A stretch of 64,000 nt of DNA from Ignavibacteria bacterium UBA2333 (GTDB lineage: Bacteria; Bacteroidota; Ignavibacteria; Kapaibacteriales; Kapaibacteriaceae), in NCBI GenBank assembly GCA_002344895.1, contig DDUR01000034.1:1-64000 (forward strand). The letters are read 5' to 3'. Below the pieces are notes generated by a model. It was not told where the DNA came from, made no database searches, and saw only the letters and a program-made list of their open reading frames with translations. The position numbers were made by a program, and so were the translations under genes. Of the stretch, positions 41,564 to 51,572 are shown piece after piece (the first letter of the stretch is position 1; each line of letters begins with the position of its first letter).

Positions 41564-43270
41564 TTACGAGGAGCGACGGCGCCCCTTTACGGCCCCTTTG
41601 CCTGATGATTCACTGTGGTGTGCCATGAGTTCGCGTGCGCCAACGAGTGCCGTATCAGTTACATCTGTGCCAGACAAAAGTTTGGCAATCTCCACGATGG
41701 CTTCTTCACCACGTATCGTTGAGGCATTCACCGTTGTCACGCCACCGGATTCAGATTTTGTAACGCGAACGAAGGCGTCAGCGAGCGAGGCAATTTGGGC
41801 TAAATGAGTAATACAGACAATTTGATGGCGAGTGGATATCGACATCATCACCTCACCAACATGTCGAGCGATTCGGCCAGAAATTCCGGTATCAATCTCG
41901 TCAAAAATCATCGTTCCGGTTGTTTCGGCCCGCTCGGCAAGGGTGGCCTTTACGGCAAGCATCACTCGTGAAAGTTCACCGCCAGAGGCAATTCGAGCTA
42001 ACGGTCGTAGCGGCTCCCCGGCATTGCTTGAGAAGAGTATCTCTACGGCATCGGCACCCGTTGGACCAACTTCAACTGGTACTATTGAGATGTCAACAAC
42101 GGCCGACGGCATCCCCATTTTCTGCAAGGCTACGCCAAGTGACGTTGCGAGTGGTTGTGCTGCCGCACGTCGTGCCGTTGTAAGAACCGCAGCACATTGT
42201 GTTGCATGTGCCAAACACTGTTCGACACGTACCACCGCTTCTTGCAAAGATTCATCGAGTGAATCCAGACCAGATATCTCTGCGGCGAGTTTGTCCCTCT
42301 CGCTGATCGCAGCATCAAGACTTCCGTACTTGCGTACGAGACGAGAGAGTTCAAGCTGGCGCAGACGTAGTTCTTCGAGACGCTCTGGTCGGAACTCTTC
42401 AGGCTCAGCGAGTGATGCAACAGCACTGGCCGCTTCCTTACTCGTCACGATGGCCGATTCAACGTCTGAAATGAACTTCTCAAGCGTTGGTTCAAACGGA
42501 ATGAGAGATTGTAACCGGTCGCGTACACCCCGCAGAATGTCGTAGACGGATGCATCATCCGCATACAGTCGGTCACGAATCTCTACAGCGGCAGAAATGA
42601 CGAACTCCGACGATTCTGCGCGACGCAGTTCTGCAAGCACTGATTCATCTTCACCAGATACCGGATGAATATTTGCTATCTCATCGTGAAGAAACTGCAG
42701 ACGTGCTCGCTCAGCGTCTGCACTATCGGCTACTCTGCGCAGATGATGCAGATGATCTCGAGCTGCTACGAGTTCACGCCAGTACATCGTCATATCACGG
42801 AGTTCCGTTGTTACGCCCGCTGCGGCGTCTACAACTTCCCGATGACGAGACGTGTCCAGGAGTCCATGTGTATCATGTTGGCCATGGAAATCCATGAGCC
42901 CAGACGAAAACTGCCGAACGACTGTGGCCTGGACGGGCGTATCGTTGATAAAGCACCGAGACGTACCATTCGACGTGATCTCTCTGCGAAAGACAATGCC
43001 ATTGTCGTCCCAGTCGAGATTTGCTTCGGTAAAGGGGCTGGCAAGCCAAGGGGCTGCTGCGGCGTCAAACGTTGCCTCGATAATACACTTCTTTGCTCCC
43101 GTACGTACGCTATCTGCGCTGGTCCGCTCTCCAAGCGCCGCAGCAAGAGCATCAATGATGATTGACTTGCCGGCACCCGTTTCGCCGAGCAAGACGGTCA
43201 TGCCTGGTGCAAAATCGAGTGAGATCTCGCCAATGAGGGCAAAGTCACGGATATGAAGATGCCGTAACAT
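41564..43270 (-). CDS. recN: DNA repair protein RecN
   Basis: SMC-like ATPase for double-strand break repair, 568 aa. Walker A GETGAGKSIIIDAL near the N terminus, a central coiled-coil (about 155-360), then LSPlike ASGGELSRVMLAVK signature, FDEIDTGISG Walker B and HQIVCITHLAQIA. ATG 43270 gives MLRHLHIRDFALI, the usual N terminus. The C-terminal tail GKGAVKGRRRSS is encoded by a GGGGC pair; a second pair lies mid-gene. Probably co-transcribed with hflX and the small membrane gene. Confidence 0.95.
   Translation of the reverse strand: MLRHLHIRDFALIGEISLDFAPGMTVLLGETGAGKSIIIDALAAALGERTSADSVRTGAKKCIIEATFDAAAAPWLASPFTEANLDWDDNGIVFRREITSNGTSRCFINDTPVQATVVRQFSSGLMDFHGQHDTHGLLDTSRHREVVDAAAGVTTELRDMTMYWRELVAARDHLHHLRRVADSADAERARLQFLHDEIANIHPVSGEDESVLAELRRAESSEFVISAAVEIRDRLYADDASVYDILRGVRDRLQSLIPFEPTLEKFISDVESAIVTSKEAASAVASLAEPEEFRPERLEELRLRQLELSRLVRKYGSLDAAISERDKLAAEISGLDSLDESLQEAVVRVEQCLAHATQCAAVLTTARRAAAQPLATSLGVALQKMGMPSAVVDISIVPVEVGPTGADAVEILFSSNAGEPLRPLARIASGGELSRVMLAVKATLAERAETTGTMIFDEIDTGISGRIARHVGEVMMSISTRHQIVCITHLAQIASLADAFVRVTKSESGGVTTVNASTIRGEEAIVEIAKLLSGTDVTDTALVGARELMAHHSESSGKGAVKGRRRSS
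41581..41596 (-). repeat. GGGGC direct pair, 11-nt period
   Basis: Minus strand AAAGGGGCCGTAAAGGGGC at the 3' end of recN, coding its GKGAVKGR tail. Confidence 0.7.
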
Positions 43271-43317
43271 GCTTAAGCTTGGTGGTGAAGGTCGAGTGTT
43301 GTGATACCGGTCCGTCC

Positions 43318-43482
43318 TTAAAGTCGTGTCACGCGGTACCGAAAAAGAGCATATGCTGCAACACCGATAGCTAAAAAGAGCACGATGGAGAGCCACGCTC
43401 CGAATTCCTGTCCAAGAACGACCAAGGAAATCGTCACGACGAAGGTCGCGCAGGCGATGAGAAGAATCCAGAGAAATGCCAT
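43318..43482 (-). CDS. Small two-helix membrane protein
   Basis: A 54-aa protein made of two hydrophobic helices separated by a short loop (LGQEFGAW) and ending in a basic tail, FRYRVTRL. It begins 4 nt after the hflX stop and precedes recN by 47 nt, so it is very likely translated from the same mRNA. Function unknown. Confidence 0.6.
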   Translation of the reverse strand: MAFLWILLIACATFVVTISLVVLGQEFGAWLSIVLFLAIGVAAYALFRYRVTRL

Positions 43483-43486
43483 GGGT

Positions 43487-44785
43487 TCAGACTGGTGTTG
43501 ACGATGTCGGAGATTCGTGCATAAACTGTTCGTATCGGGAACGGAAGCGATCCAAATTACCCGACGCGACCTTGACGACCAAGACAACGGACGTTTCCGT
43601 GTCATCTCGATGCAGTACTTCAGTGTCGTCATAGATGGTCGACACAATGTTCATAGACTCATACGGGATGTGCAACGTGATATGTATCCCTAAATCCTCG
43701 TATTCGTCCTGCATTCTGGTAAGCAGTCTGCCAAGGTTAACTCCACGAGCAGCTGATATAAAAATGCATCCTGGATATTCGGCTTCAAGGTCATCGAGAA
43801 TGTGTTTGTCAGTAACGAGATCAACTTTGTTAAATACTAGTAACGTAGGAGTTGACTCTACGCCGAGTGAACTCAGAGTTTGTTCGACAACGGCAATGTG
43901 GTCGCGTACGTGCGAATGAGCGCAGTCCACAACGTGGATGAGCACATCCGCTTCAAGTGTTTCGGCCAAGGTGCTTCGAAAGGAGGCAACAAGTTGTGTG
44001 GGAAGTTTCCGGATGAAGCCGACTGTATCCGATAGCAGTGCCTTCTGGCCGGCTGGAAGCTCGAATGCACGCACAGTCGTATCAAGTGTTGCGAAGAGAC
44101 GATCTTCGATGTGTACATCACTTTGTGTCAGTACCTTCATCAAAGAAGACTTACCGGCATTTGTATAGCCAACAAGGGCAAAACGAGGTAGGCCTTCGCG
44201 TCCTTTGCGTTGTACAGACCGTTGGACATCGATATCTGCAAGTTTCTCGCGAAGCCGTTGCATTCGCGTTCGATACATTCTTCGATCGGTCTCAATCTGC
44301 GTTTCACCAGGCCCCTTCGTACCGATGCCGCCAAACTGCTTGCTAAGGTGGGTCCACATGCGCGTGAGACGCGGCAATAGATATTCAAGTTGAGCAAGCT
44401 CAACTTGTGTACGTGCCTCAACCGAGCGAGCATTGGCTGCGAAAATGTCGAGGATAACCTGTGTTCGATCAAGAACCTTTACGTTGACGGCCTTTTCGAG
44501 ATTGCGGACCTGGGCTGGTGTGAGGTCATCGTCAAAGACGACCATTGCTGCTTCATGTTCTTTTACAAGCTCAACAAGTTCCTCTACCTTGCCCTTGCCG
44601 ATAGCCGTGGCAATGTCTGGCCGTTCGCGTTCCTGGACGAGATCGTCGACGACGTCAGCGCCTGCCGTATCGAGCAGAAGGCGCAATTCTTCGAGATGTT
44701 CCTCCGTAATGGTGTTGTCAGCACCCTTCCGGACGACGGCAACGATGATGGCGCGTTCGCGTTGTTGGAGTCCTACGTCATGCAT
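43487..44785 (-). CDS. hflX: GTPase HflX
   Basis: Ribosome-associated GTPase that splits stalled ribosomes, 432 aa. The N-terminal HflX domain includes LRLLLDTAGADVVDDL and GKGKVEELVELVKEHEAAMVVFDDDLTPAQVRNLEK; the linker has GTKGPGETQIETDRR; the G domain has GYTNAGKSSL (G1), DTVGFIRKLP (G3) and NKVDL (G4). ATG 44785 yields the usual start, and TACCTTTG (44799-44792) ends 6 nt before it. Confidence 0.95.
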   Translation of the reverse strand: MHDVGLQQRERAIIVAVVRKGADNTITEEHLEELRLLLDTAGADVVDDLVQERERPDIATAIGKGKVEELVELVKEHEAAMVVFDDDLTPAQVRNLEKAVNVKVLDRTQVILDIFAANARSVEARTQVELAQLEYLLPRLTRMWTHLSKQFGGIGTKGPGETQIETDRRMYRTRMQRLREKLADIDVQRSVQRKGREGLPRFALVGYTNAGKSSLMKVLTQSDVHIEDRLFATLDTTVRAFELPAGQKALLSDTVGFIRKLPTQLVASFRSTLAETLEADVLIHVVDCAHSHVRDHIAVVEQTLSSLGVESTPTLLVFNKVDLVTDKHILDDLEAEYPGCIFISAARGVNLGRLLTRMQDEYEDLGIHITLHIPYESMNIVSTIYDDTEVLHRDDTETSVVLVVKVASGNLDRFRSRYEQFMHESPTSSTPV

Positions 44786-44791
44786 AGGTAG

Positions 44792-44822
44792 CAAAGGTAC
44801 GATGTTGTGGTCCGTAGATTCG
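44792..44822. promoter_or_regulatory. Back-to-back -7 elements of hflX and ostA-like genes
   Basis: Minus strand: TACCTTTG (44799-44792), an exact TAnnTTTG, 6 nt before ATG 44785. Plus strand: TAGATTCG (44815-44822), 5 nt before ATG 44828. The intergenic region is 42 nt. Confidence 0.6.
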
Positions 44823-44827
44823 CACGA

Positions 44828-46111
44828 ATGATTCTCCGCCCGACTGCCGTTCTTTCCATGTTCCTCTACGCACTTTGTGCGTATGCGCAGGACGACGTCT
44901 TGCCACAGCCTCCGGTTATACTGGATCATGCCGACTCTGTTGTCGGATCTGGCCCCGTTGATGCTGGACGGCGTGAGTTCCTCGGAAACGTACGATTCCG
45001 TCAGGGGAATGTCACTGTTACTTGTGACCGTGCAGTTCATGACATCTTCGCCAATCGCCTTGACCTCCGCGGACGTGTCGTTATCGTTCAGGATGGTATG
45101 AAGCTTACGGCACCCGTTGTGATATATGACGGTAACTCAACGTTGGCATCGGCACCAAATGGTTGTGTGGTTGTTGAGGGTGGGCGGACTATCCGAAGTA
45201 AGACAGCAACGTATTCAACAACGCGGAAGGTTGCCGTTTTTGTCGATTCAGTTCGCGTCGTCGATGATTCAATGAGAATTTGGGCTGATACCGTAACGTA
45301 CGATCGACAAACAAAGATGAGTGAAGCGCGTGGTAGGGCCTTGTTAGCTGATTCGTCTGGGCATAGATGGACATTTGGCGACACGATCGTCTACAACCCT
45401 TCACAGTCCTCACTCTTCGTCCGTGGAAATGCCCAGGCTTGGACAATTGAAGATGAAGACACTACCTACTTAGCTGGCAGCGTCCTCCGCACATATCGTA
45501 ACGTTGGAATAGAAGGTAACACGTCAATCGCATCTGGCTCGGCCATACTAGTTCGAGGAAACGTAGCCGCACGGGCGGATACGATGGTCTACGATGAGCA
45601 TCGTGGTGTTGTGAATCTGCGCGCACAACCAATCGTCTGGAACGACTCTCTGCAGATGTTTGCTGACTCAATTGATATCAATGCTCCAGCACGCAAGCTG
45701 TCATCGATTTTGGGAATCGGAAGTGCTATGCTTGTTAGCCGGTCGGACACGCTCTTCCCTGATCGTTATGACCAACTCGCAGGAGAACGTATCACCATAA
45801 CTGTTGATGACGACACAGTGCGCAAGGTTGTCAGCGTAGGGCAAGCAAAAAGTGTGACGTGGAAGTCAGAGCAGGGGAGAGGCGAGGGAATGGTGAAGTT
45901 TGCCAGTGACAGTATCGAGATGGATTTTGAGGACGGTCAGCCTGTCGACATTCGGTGGTTGGGAAGTATCGAGGGTGAACATCATCCGGAGAACATCGTG
46001 GCAGGTCGAGTAGCTGAACACCTTCTCAAGGGGTTTCAGTGGCATACAGACCGACCTAAACGACTGCCCCTTCCTCGCCCCTTCCTGCCGGGGTCAGGTG
46101 CCGACATGTAA
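44828..46111 (+). CDS. OstA/LptA-like lipopolysaccharide transport protein
   Basis: Periplasmic protein of 427 aa with signal peptide (to AYAQ). Repeated beta-jellyroll OstA units are visible: FLGNVRFRQGNVTVTCDRAVHDIFANRLDLRGRVVIVQDG, TATYSTTRKVAVFVDSVRV, ARGRALLADSSGHRW and LFVRGNAQAW. In Bacteroidota such long OstA proteins serve in the LPS bridge. ATG 44828 is preferred over GTG 44807 given TAGATTCG 5 nt upstream. The C-terminal PLPRPFLP is encoded by a GGGGC pair. Confidence 0.85.
   Translation: MILRPTAVLSMFLYALCAYAQDDVLPQPPVILDHADSVVGSGPVDAGRREFLGNVRFRQGNVTVTCDRAVHDIFANRLDLRGRVVIVQDGMKLTAPVVIYDGNSTLASAPNGCVVVEGGRTIRSKTATYSTTRKVAVFVDSVRVVDDSMRIWADTVTYDRQTKMSEARGRALLADSSGHRWTFGDTIVYNPSQSSLFVRGNAQAWTIEDEDTTYLAGSVLRTYRNVGIEGNTSIASGSAILVRGNVAARADTMVYDEHRGVVNLRAQPIVWNDSLQMFADSIDINAPARKLSSILGIGSAMLVSRSDTLFPDRYDQLAGERITITVDDDTVRKVVSVGQAKSVTWKSEQGRGEGMVKFASDSIEMDFEDGQPVDIRWLGSIEGEHHPENIVAGRVAEHLLKGFQWHTDRPKRLPLPRPFLPGSGADM
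46066..46081 (-). repeat. GGGGC direct pair, 11-nt period
   Basis: Minus strand AAGGGGCGAGGAAGGGGC at the 3' end of the ostA-like gene. Confidence 0.7.
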
Positions 46112-46164
46112 CGTTATCGGAAAAAAGATGTTATCATCGTCTTCATAACCCATCGGCGGAGGAA

Positions 46165-49100
46165 GTGAAGTCCGTTCGTTTCATCGTGATTTTCTGTCTC
46201 ATACTTGGTGCTGAGCTTTCGGCACAGGTAGAGCGTGTCCTGCCGAAACGAGGATCATCCTCCGTTGAAGGTACGGAGTTTATCGTCGGATTCCTCCAGA
46301 ACGAATTCTATCAAGCATCTGATTACGCGCGTTTACAGATATTTCTTTCGTCGCAGTACGATGCGAACGTACGAATTGAACTTCCCGACGGCAATCTCAT
46401 TCGTAAGAGGCTTTCAGCGAATACCGTCGAGATTGAAACCATACCCGCCTTTCATCAGATTCGACGCAGTGAAATTGTTGAACGTCGATCAATAACGATA
46501 ACGTCTGACGTACCAATTATCGTCAGTCTTCTAAATACGTTATCTCAGTCGACCGACTCCTACACAGCGATACCTACAAAACATCTGGGTATGGACTATA
46601 TCAGTGTATGTCGGCCAATTGATCGGTATCCCATCATGTCGTTAAACTCGGCAACGTCCGATACGATCGGACGTGCAGGTCAGTTTGCCGTTATCGCCAC
46701 GGAAAATGCTACCGATATTGAGATTGTGCCGTCTACAGTTACGGAGACTGGCCGATTAGCCAATGTACCAATGTATGTTCGACTCAATCGAGGTGAGACC
46801 TTTCTTGTGCGAGCCCGAGTAGATACGACAGGTAGGAGTGATCTTTCGGGAAGCCGTGTCCGATCGTCGAAACCGGTTGGATTCCTGTCAGGACATCTCC
46901 GAACATCTGTCCCTACCAATCGTGTGTTTTCCAAAGATCATCTTGTTGAAATGCTGCCCTCACTCGATAAATGGGGCAAGCGGTACGCAACTACACCATT
47001 TGCTCTCGTACGGCCACAGGACCCGGATAGAATTCGTCTTGTCGCTGCCCAAGATGGAACAACCATCAACTACACGTCTCCACTCGGACCAGGAACAATC
47101 GCATTAGATGAGGGAGAATATTTCGAAGCAAGTGTGAGTGTGCCCGTACTGTGGGAGTCTGATAAACCATTCCTTGTCGTCCAGTTTATGCCGAGCCGTT
47201 ATCGTCCGGACGATAATTATGATCCGGCGATGGTTGTTATCCCGCCAGTTGAGCAATTTGTTCAGAGTGCAATTTTCCAGTTTCCAACCTTAGAGATAAA
47301 CGAGGATCTTGGCTCGGCACAGGAGTTCTTTTACTATGTAAACATCGTTGCTGATTCGGCTGCCATTCCCACATTGCGTTTGAATGGTCAACTCGTAACG
47401 ACGCTAGCTCCAATTATACAGGTAAATCGTATTCCTGGGTCGACCCTGCGGTGGGCACAAGTTCGACTTGCACAGGGTGCTTATTCGTTAACGGCAGATG
47501 AGGGAACCTTCTCGGGAATTATCTACGGGACATCGCTGGCTGACTCGTATGCACATATTATCGGCATGCGCTATGGCCCACTTCAAAAGATTGACAACTC
47601 ACCTCCTCGGTATGCGCTCCAGGTTGATTGTGGACGTGTAACCGGATTTGTTACGGACACAACGGTAGGTGATACGGCAAAAATCACGGAAATCGAAGTT
47701 GTAACGTCGCAGACAAAAAACTACACATGGACGATCGGTTTGCCGAAGGATTCCGTGGGGACATCTGACATTACGGCAGCCGTTCGTGACATGTGGAACG
47801 ATGCGAGAATCGTTTTCCATACATGGGACAAAAACGGTAATGGAAAGGAGTGGTTGTATGACTATGATGCGCCGAACATTACAGTTCCGCAGTTTGTAGA
47901 TATCGACATTATTGGTAGCTCAGGAACATTTTGTACTCCATTTACAATTCGGAATGCGGATACAACGCCAGTACGGATACAAAACCTGAAGATTTCTGGT
48001 GATACGAGGTATTCCATTGTTGCGCCGACAGACCGCGATACGATACTTGGAGCTGGAGATTCGATAGTTGTCACAGTGTGTTTTACAATCACAACTGATA
48101 CGTCTGGTCCTCGAACAGCGACCATTGCGATAGAATTGCCATGTGACCTGCAGCGAACGGCTATTGTTCGATCTGCATCGGTTGCAGCGATTACAACTCG
48201 TGACCACGACTTTGGAGACGTTCGTATTGGTGACACAGCATGTGCGCGTATTCCGATCGTAAACGTGGGATCAATACCTGTAACGATACAAGATCTGGTT
48301 CTCGGGTCATTGTTAGTAGAATTTTATATCGATTCTGCAGGTAGCGATATTGACTCAATGATTCTGCCAGGTGATACGGCATGGATTCGAGTTTGTTATT
48401 CACCAAATGATACTGTGTATTCGCGACGTACGGATACGATTGTGACATCTCCGGACCTTGGCGAACGATATACGGTGACCGGAAGAGGAGTTCGCCCAAA
48501 TGTGCGGAACATCGTCATTGACTGGGGGCGACGTCGGGTAGGTCTTGTACACGATACGACGTTTGTGTTCGCTAATACCGGCCACGTCGAAACACAGCTC
48601 ACCAAGATCCAGAGTCTAGGAGACACATCAAGTTTCCCTCCAGGCGACATGTTCGTGGCACAAGTCAATGTTCCGAAGCTTTCTCAAACTCTTCCGTTCG
48701 ACGTGTCATTTGCACCGCAGAGAGAGGGTTTTGCAGAGTTTCGAATGGTTTGGCTTTCGGACTGGGCTCTACATGATACAATCCTTGTCGTCGTTCGCGG
48801 AATTGGCGTGTTGCCTGCAATTGAGACCTTCGACATCGATATGGGCAACGTCATTGTCGGTCAGCAAAAGGATAGTACAGTAGCATACGTGCGTTCGATT
48901 GGAACCGACGTACTGAGAATTGTACAAGCGACGGCGGAAGGGGCAGATATCCCTTCGTTTACCGTGCCGCAATCCGTGTATTCCTTGCGATCACTTGCCG
49001 CAACCGTCTCCTTTGCCGAAAACCTGAGATTTGCTCCACAGCGTGTTGGTCCGCATACTATGCGAATTGCCGTTATCCATGATGGAATTCCAGGCAACGA

Positions 49101-50166
49101 ACAAGACACAGCATACATACAGATCCGAGGGAACGGAATTCCAGCTCCGTTTACGAGGTTAACGACGGAACTTACTGCGCCGATTGATCTGCCAACGTGC
49201 GTTGATACGGTGGCGACGCTAGACATCATCAATGAAGGAAATGTTGACCTTCTTGTGACGGGGATACGCAGTACTGCCGCTGGTATACCGTATGATCATA
49301 GTATCGACATGTCATTGCCGCAGGTTCTGATCAGCGGCCAAACGATGACGGTCACTTTACGATTCACACCAGATCGATCTACTCCGAACGAGTTATCCGT
49401 AACAATCGACACGAGCGGAGTCGTAGCACGTGTTATTCAACGAACATTTTCGGTGACTACACCACAGGCTGATCTTACGGCTACACCGGTCGTCAACATC
49501 TCGCCAGGACAGAACCTAGGAATAACACTTACGGCTCGCCAAGATGAACCACAAACGGTTGCAACTTCCGTCTCAGGAACCGTGACGGCCGATGAGAAAG
49601 TGTGGTCGGGTATTGTAGGTGTTACTCGTGCTCAGGGATCAGATGCAGATGGAAGTGTCACGACAACGGCTACAATCACACGTGAAAATACGGGACTTGT
49701 ACGATGGACGCTCGACGAACCAGTCCGAGCTCCGTGGATAATTACGGTAGACCTTCCTGGTAGCCTTTTATGGAAGGACCCAATTCCATTTGTTGTGACA
49801 AGCACCGTCGAGGACGGACTGTGCCACAATGGTAAATCGGTTCAAACCCTTGTGAATGCTGATGTTTGCGCAGATGCGCTTCGAATGGTTCGGCTGAATG
49901 TTTTGCCGGAAGTTCGCGTTCGTGCCGTGTCGGAAATCGTTCGTGATGACCTCGAATTGGTCATTTTTTCTACGAAAGATGTCGACGTAGATGTGGTCCT
50001 TGTGGATATCACAGGACGATTTGACGTCCTTGCGGAAAAATTATCCTTGAATACGGGCGAAACGCGTGTTAAATTTTCATGTTCAGATCGTCCATCCGGT
50101 TGGTACCGGTTTGGAGTACGGTACTTGAACGGGGAGACGGGTGGGCCCGTCATGTTTGTCAAATAG
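46165..50166 (+). CDS. Giant secreted IgGFc-binding-like / choice-of-anchor D protein
   Basis: A 1333-aa surface protein. After a signal peptide (to ELSAQ) comes an IgGFc-binding-protein-like region (about 30-470: FIVGFLQNEF, FAVIATENATDIEIVPS, LNRGETFLVRA, SSKPVGFLSGH, LVAAQDGTTINY). Then follow several ASH domains (HDFGDVRIGDTACARIPIVN, DMGNVIVGQQKDSTVAYVRS) and a C-terminal T9SS-like module (VDVVLVDITGRFDVLAEKLSLNTGE...PSGWYRFGVRY), less canonical than its relatives. The start is GTG 46165 with GGAGG immediately upstream. Function unknown; adhesion inferred. An outer-membrane barrel gene follows at 9 nt. Confidence 0.85.
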   Translation: MKSVRFIVIFCLILGAELSAQVERVLPKRGSSSVEGTEFIVGFLQNEFYQASDYARLQIFLSSQYDANVRIELPDGNLIRKRLSANTVEIETIPAFHQIRRSEIVERRSITITSDVPIIVSLLNTLSQSTDSYTAIPTKHLGMDYISVCRPIDRYPIMSLNSATSDTIGRAGQFAVIATENATDIEIVPSTVTETGRLANVPMYVRLNRGETFLVRARVDTTGRSDLSGSRVRSSKPVGFLSGHLRTSVPTNRVFSKDHLVEMLPSLDKWGKRYATTPFALVRPQDPDRIRLVAAQDGTTINYTSPLGPGTIALDEGEYFEASVSVPVLWESDKPFLVVQFMPSRYRPDDNYDPAMVVIPPVEQFVQSAIFQFPTLEINEDLGSAQEFFYYVNIVADSAAIPTLRLNGQLVTTLAPIIQVNRIPGSTLRWAQVRLAQGAYSLTADEGTFSGIIYGTSLADSYAHIIGMRYGPLQKIDNSPPRYALQVDCGRVTGFVTDTTVGDTAKITEIEVVTSQTKNYTWTIGLPKDSVGTSDITAAVRDMWNDARIVFHTWDKNGNGKEWLYDYDAPNITVPQFVDIDIIGSSGTFCTPFTIRNADTTPVRIQNLKISGDTRYSIVAPTDRDTILGAGDSIVVTVCFTITTDTSGPRTATIAIELPCDLQRTAIVRSASVAAITTRDHDFGDVRIGDTACARIPIVNVGSIPVTIQDLVLGSLLVEFYIDSAGSDIDSMILPGDTAWIRVCYSPNDTVYSRRTDTIVTSPDLGERYTVTGRGVRPNVRNIVIDWGRRRVGLVHDTTFVFANTGHVETQLTKIQSLGDTSSFPPGDMFVAQVNVPKLSQTLPFDVSFAPQREGFAEFRMVWLSDWALHDTILVVVRGIGVLPAIETFDIDMGNVIVGQQKDSTVAYVRSIGTDVLRIVQATAEGADIPSFTVPQSVYSLRSLAATVSFAENLRFAPQRVGPHTMRIAVIHDGIPGNEQDTAYIQIRGNGIPAPFTRLTTELTAPIDLPTCVDTVATLDIINEGNVDLLVTGIRSTAAGIPYDHSIDMSLPQVLISGQTMTVTLRFTPDRSTPNELSVTIDTSGVVARVIQRTFSVTTPQADLTATPVVNISPGQNLGITLTARQDEPQTVATSVSGTVTADEKVWSGIVGVTRAQGSDADGSVTTTATITRENTGLVRWTLDEPVRAPWIITVDLPGSLLWKDPIPFVVTSTVEDGLCHNGKSVQTLVNADVCADALRMVRLNVLPEVRVRAVSEIVRDDLELVIFSTKDVDVDVVLVDITGRFDVLAEKLSLNTGETRVKFSCSDRPSGWYRFGVRYLNGETGGPVMFVK

Positions 50167-50175
50167 GGTGACTTC

Positions 50176-50991
50176 ATGATCAATCGATTCTTCGTCATTG
50201 CGATTACGCTCCTGGGACTGGGCGTTGTGGAAGTGATGGCTCAGCAAGAGCTTGCCGATCCGCTCATTCCAGCAAAAGCTGCGCCTCGCATCTACATTGG
50301 ACCTGTTGGTGGATTCAACAGAGCATTACACTCCTCGGGTTTCCAGTCCGTGGCAGGGGATGTTCTCTGTCCGGATTTCACGACGGGAACCGACAACGGT
50401 TACTACTTCGGCTTTTCCGGAGAGTATCTCCTCGGAAATCCGAAGGATTCCAAGTCATCCATCATTGCCCGTGTTGTCTACAACTACCTGCCGGCAGCCT
50501 ACGAAGTAGGTGGAGACATCATTCCGTCTCTCGACCCAGCGAACGGTGAAGTGGTTGAATCTGAAGTACGGCACGTTGCAGAGATCAAGTATTCATTGCT
50601 TGACATTGAAGCTGTGTACAAGCTCAATCTCTTCAACACTCCACTGGGAGTCGTTGTAGGTCCGACGGTTGGTTTTGTTATGCAGTCCGATCGCGAGCAG
50701 CGAATGGAACTTGTTCGGCCAACAAATGCTGTGTTTGATCCATCACTCGTAGGTGATGATGTGATTTACACGGAGGACGGCCGTGGAATTATCACGGCGC
50801 AGGACAATCTCCCTGACAAATCAGGTATCCGGATTGCCGTAAAGGCAGGCCTCCAGTACGAACTCACGGCAGGTCGTATTCTACTTGTCCCGTGCGTCTA
50901 CTATAACTTCGGTATCACCGAGGTGAGCCCATCGGCAAATCTCCGCGTAAATGCGATTCAGGCAGGTGTTGACATTCGCTTCGCACTCTAA
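50176..50991 (+). CDS. Outer-membrane beta-barrel protein (PorT-like)
   Basis: A 271-aa protein with signal peptide (to VMAQ) and alternating beta-strands ending in a terminal aromatic-type strand, VDIRFAL, typical of outer-membrane barrels. Strand-like segments include IYIGPVGGFNRAL, YYFGFSGEYLLG, IIARVVYNYLP and GVVVGPTVGFVM. It resembles the PorT-like family. Co-transcribed with the preceding giant surface gene; a role in its display is possible but unproven. A terminator follows. Confidence 0.8.
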   Translation: MINRFFVIAITLLGLGVVEVMAQQELADPLIPAKAAPRIYIGPVGGFNRALHSSGFQSVAGDVLCPDFTTGTDNGYYFGFSGEYLLGNPKDSKSSIIARVVYNYLPAAYEVGGDIIPSLDPANGEVVESEVRHVAEIKYSLLDIEAVYKLNLFNTPLGVVVGPTVGFVMQSDREQRMELVRPTNAVFDPSLVGDDVIYTEDGRGIITAQDNLPDKSGIRIAVKAGLQYELTAGRILLVPCVYYNFGITEVSPSANLRVNAIQAGVDIRFAL

Positions 50992-51030
50992 CGCGACGCA
51001 GTCTACACCTTTAGATTTCGACAACGTAAA

Positions 51031-51064
51031 ACGAATGCCCGCTTCGGCGGGCATTCGTATTTTT
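51031..51064 (+). terminator. Rho-independent terminator
   Basis: A perfect 12-bp stem ACGAATGCCCGC/GCGGGCATTCGT with a TTCG tetraloop, followed by ATTTTT. It ends the 46-51 kb surface operon. The AAA before the stem may allow action in both directions. Confidence 0.9.
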
Positions 51065-51074
51065 CACAAGTACG

Positions 51075-51572
51075 ATGGAACACCTCTGGTCACCCTGGCG
51101 ATCGTCCTACGTCGCTGCGCAATCCGAACAGCGTGGTTCGGGCTGTTTTCTCTGTGATGCGAGCGCAGATGAGCCCTCTAGAGAAAACCTCGTTGTGTAT
51201 ACGACAGAGTCCGTCGTTGTCCTGCTGAATGCCTTCCCGTACAATGCCGGTCACCTTCTCATTGCACCACGAGAGCATGTAGGTGACCTAGATCGTATTA
51301 CACAAGGAGTTGCGCAGGACCTCATGTCAACGGTACAGCATTCGAGCCGCGTGATCAAACATGTACTCAAGCCGCATGGCCTGAATATCGGTGCGAATCT
51401 TGGAGCAAGTGCAGGGGCCGGTGTACCGGATCATCTCCATTTCCATATCGTCCCGAGATGGAATGGCGACACAAACTTTATGCCTGTCCTAGCCGATATC
51501 AAGGTTGTATCTGCCTCGATGGATGACTTATTCGCAAAATTTACCTCTGCGTTTGCGGAGACTAGCGAGTGA
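51075..51572 (+). CDS. HIT family hydrolase
   Basis: A 165-aa histidine-triad protein with HLLIAPREHVGDLD and the HIT motif VPDHLHFHIVPRW (His-x-His-x-His), most like the Ap4A phosphorylase/HIT group (EHLWSPWRSSYV at the N terminus). Probable nucleotide-phosphate hydrolase or transferase. GTGA overlap with ksgA. Confidence 0.9.
   Translation: MEHLWSPWRSSYVAAQSEQRGSGCFLCDASADEPSRENLVVYTTESVVVLLNAFPYNAGHLLIAPREHVGDLDRITQGVAQDLMSTVQHSSRVIKHVLKPHGLNIGANLGASAGAGVPDHLHFHIVPRWNGDTNFMPVLADIKVVSASMDDLFAKFTSAFAETSE

Noticed and set aside
41832..42545. 237-codon plus-strand frame inside recN
   Set aside because: Antisense shadow; recN is complete and conserved on the minus strand.
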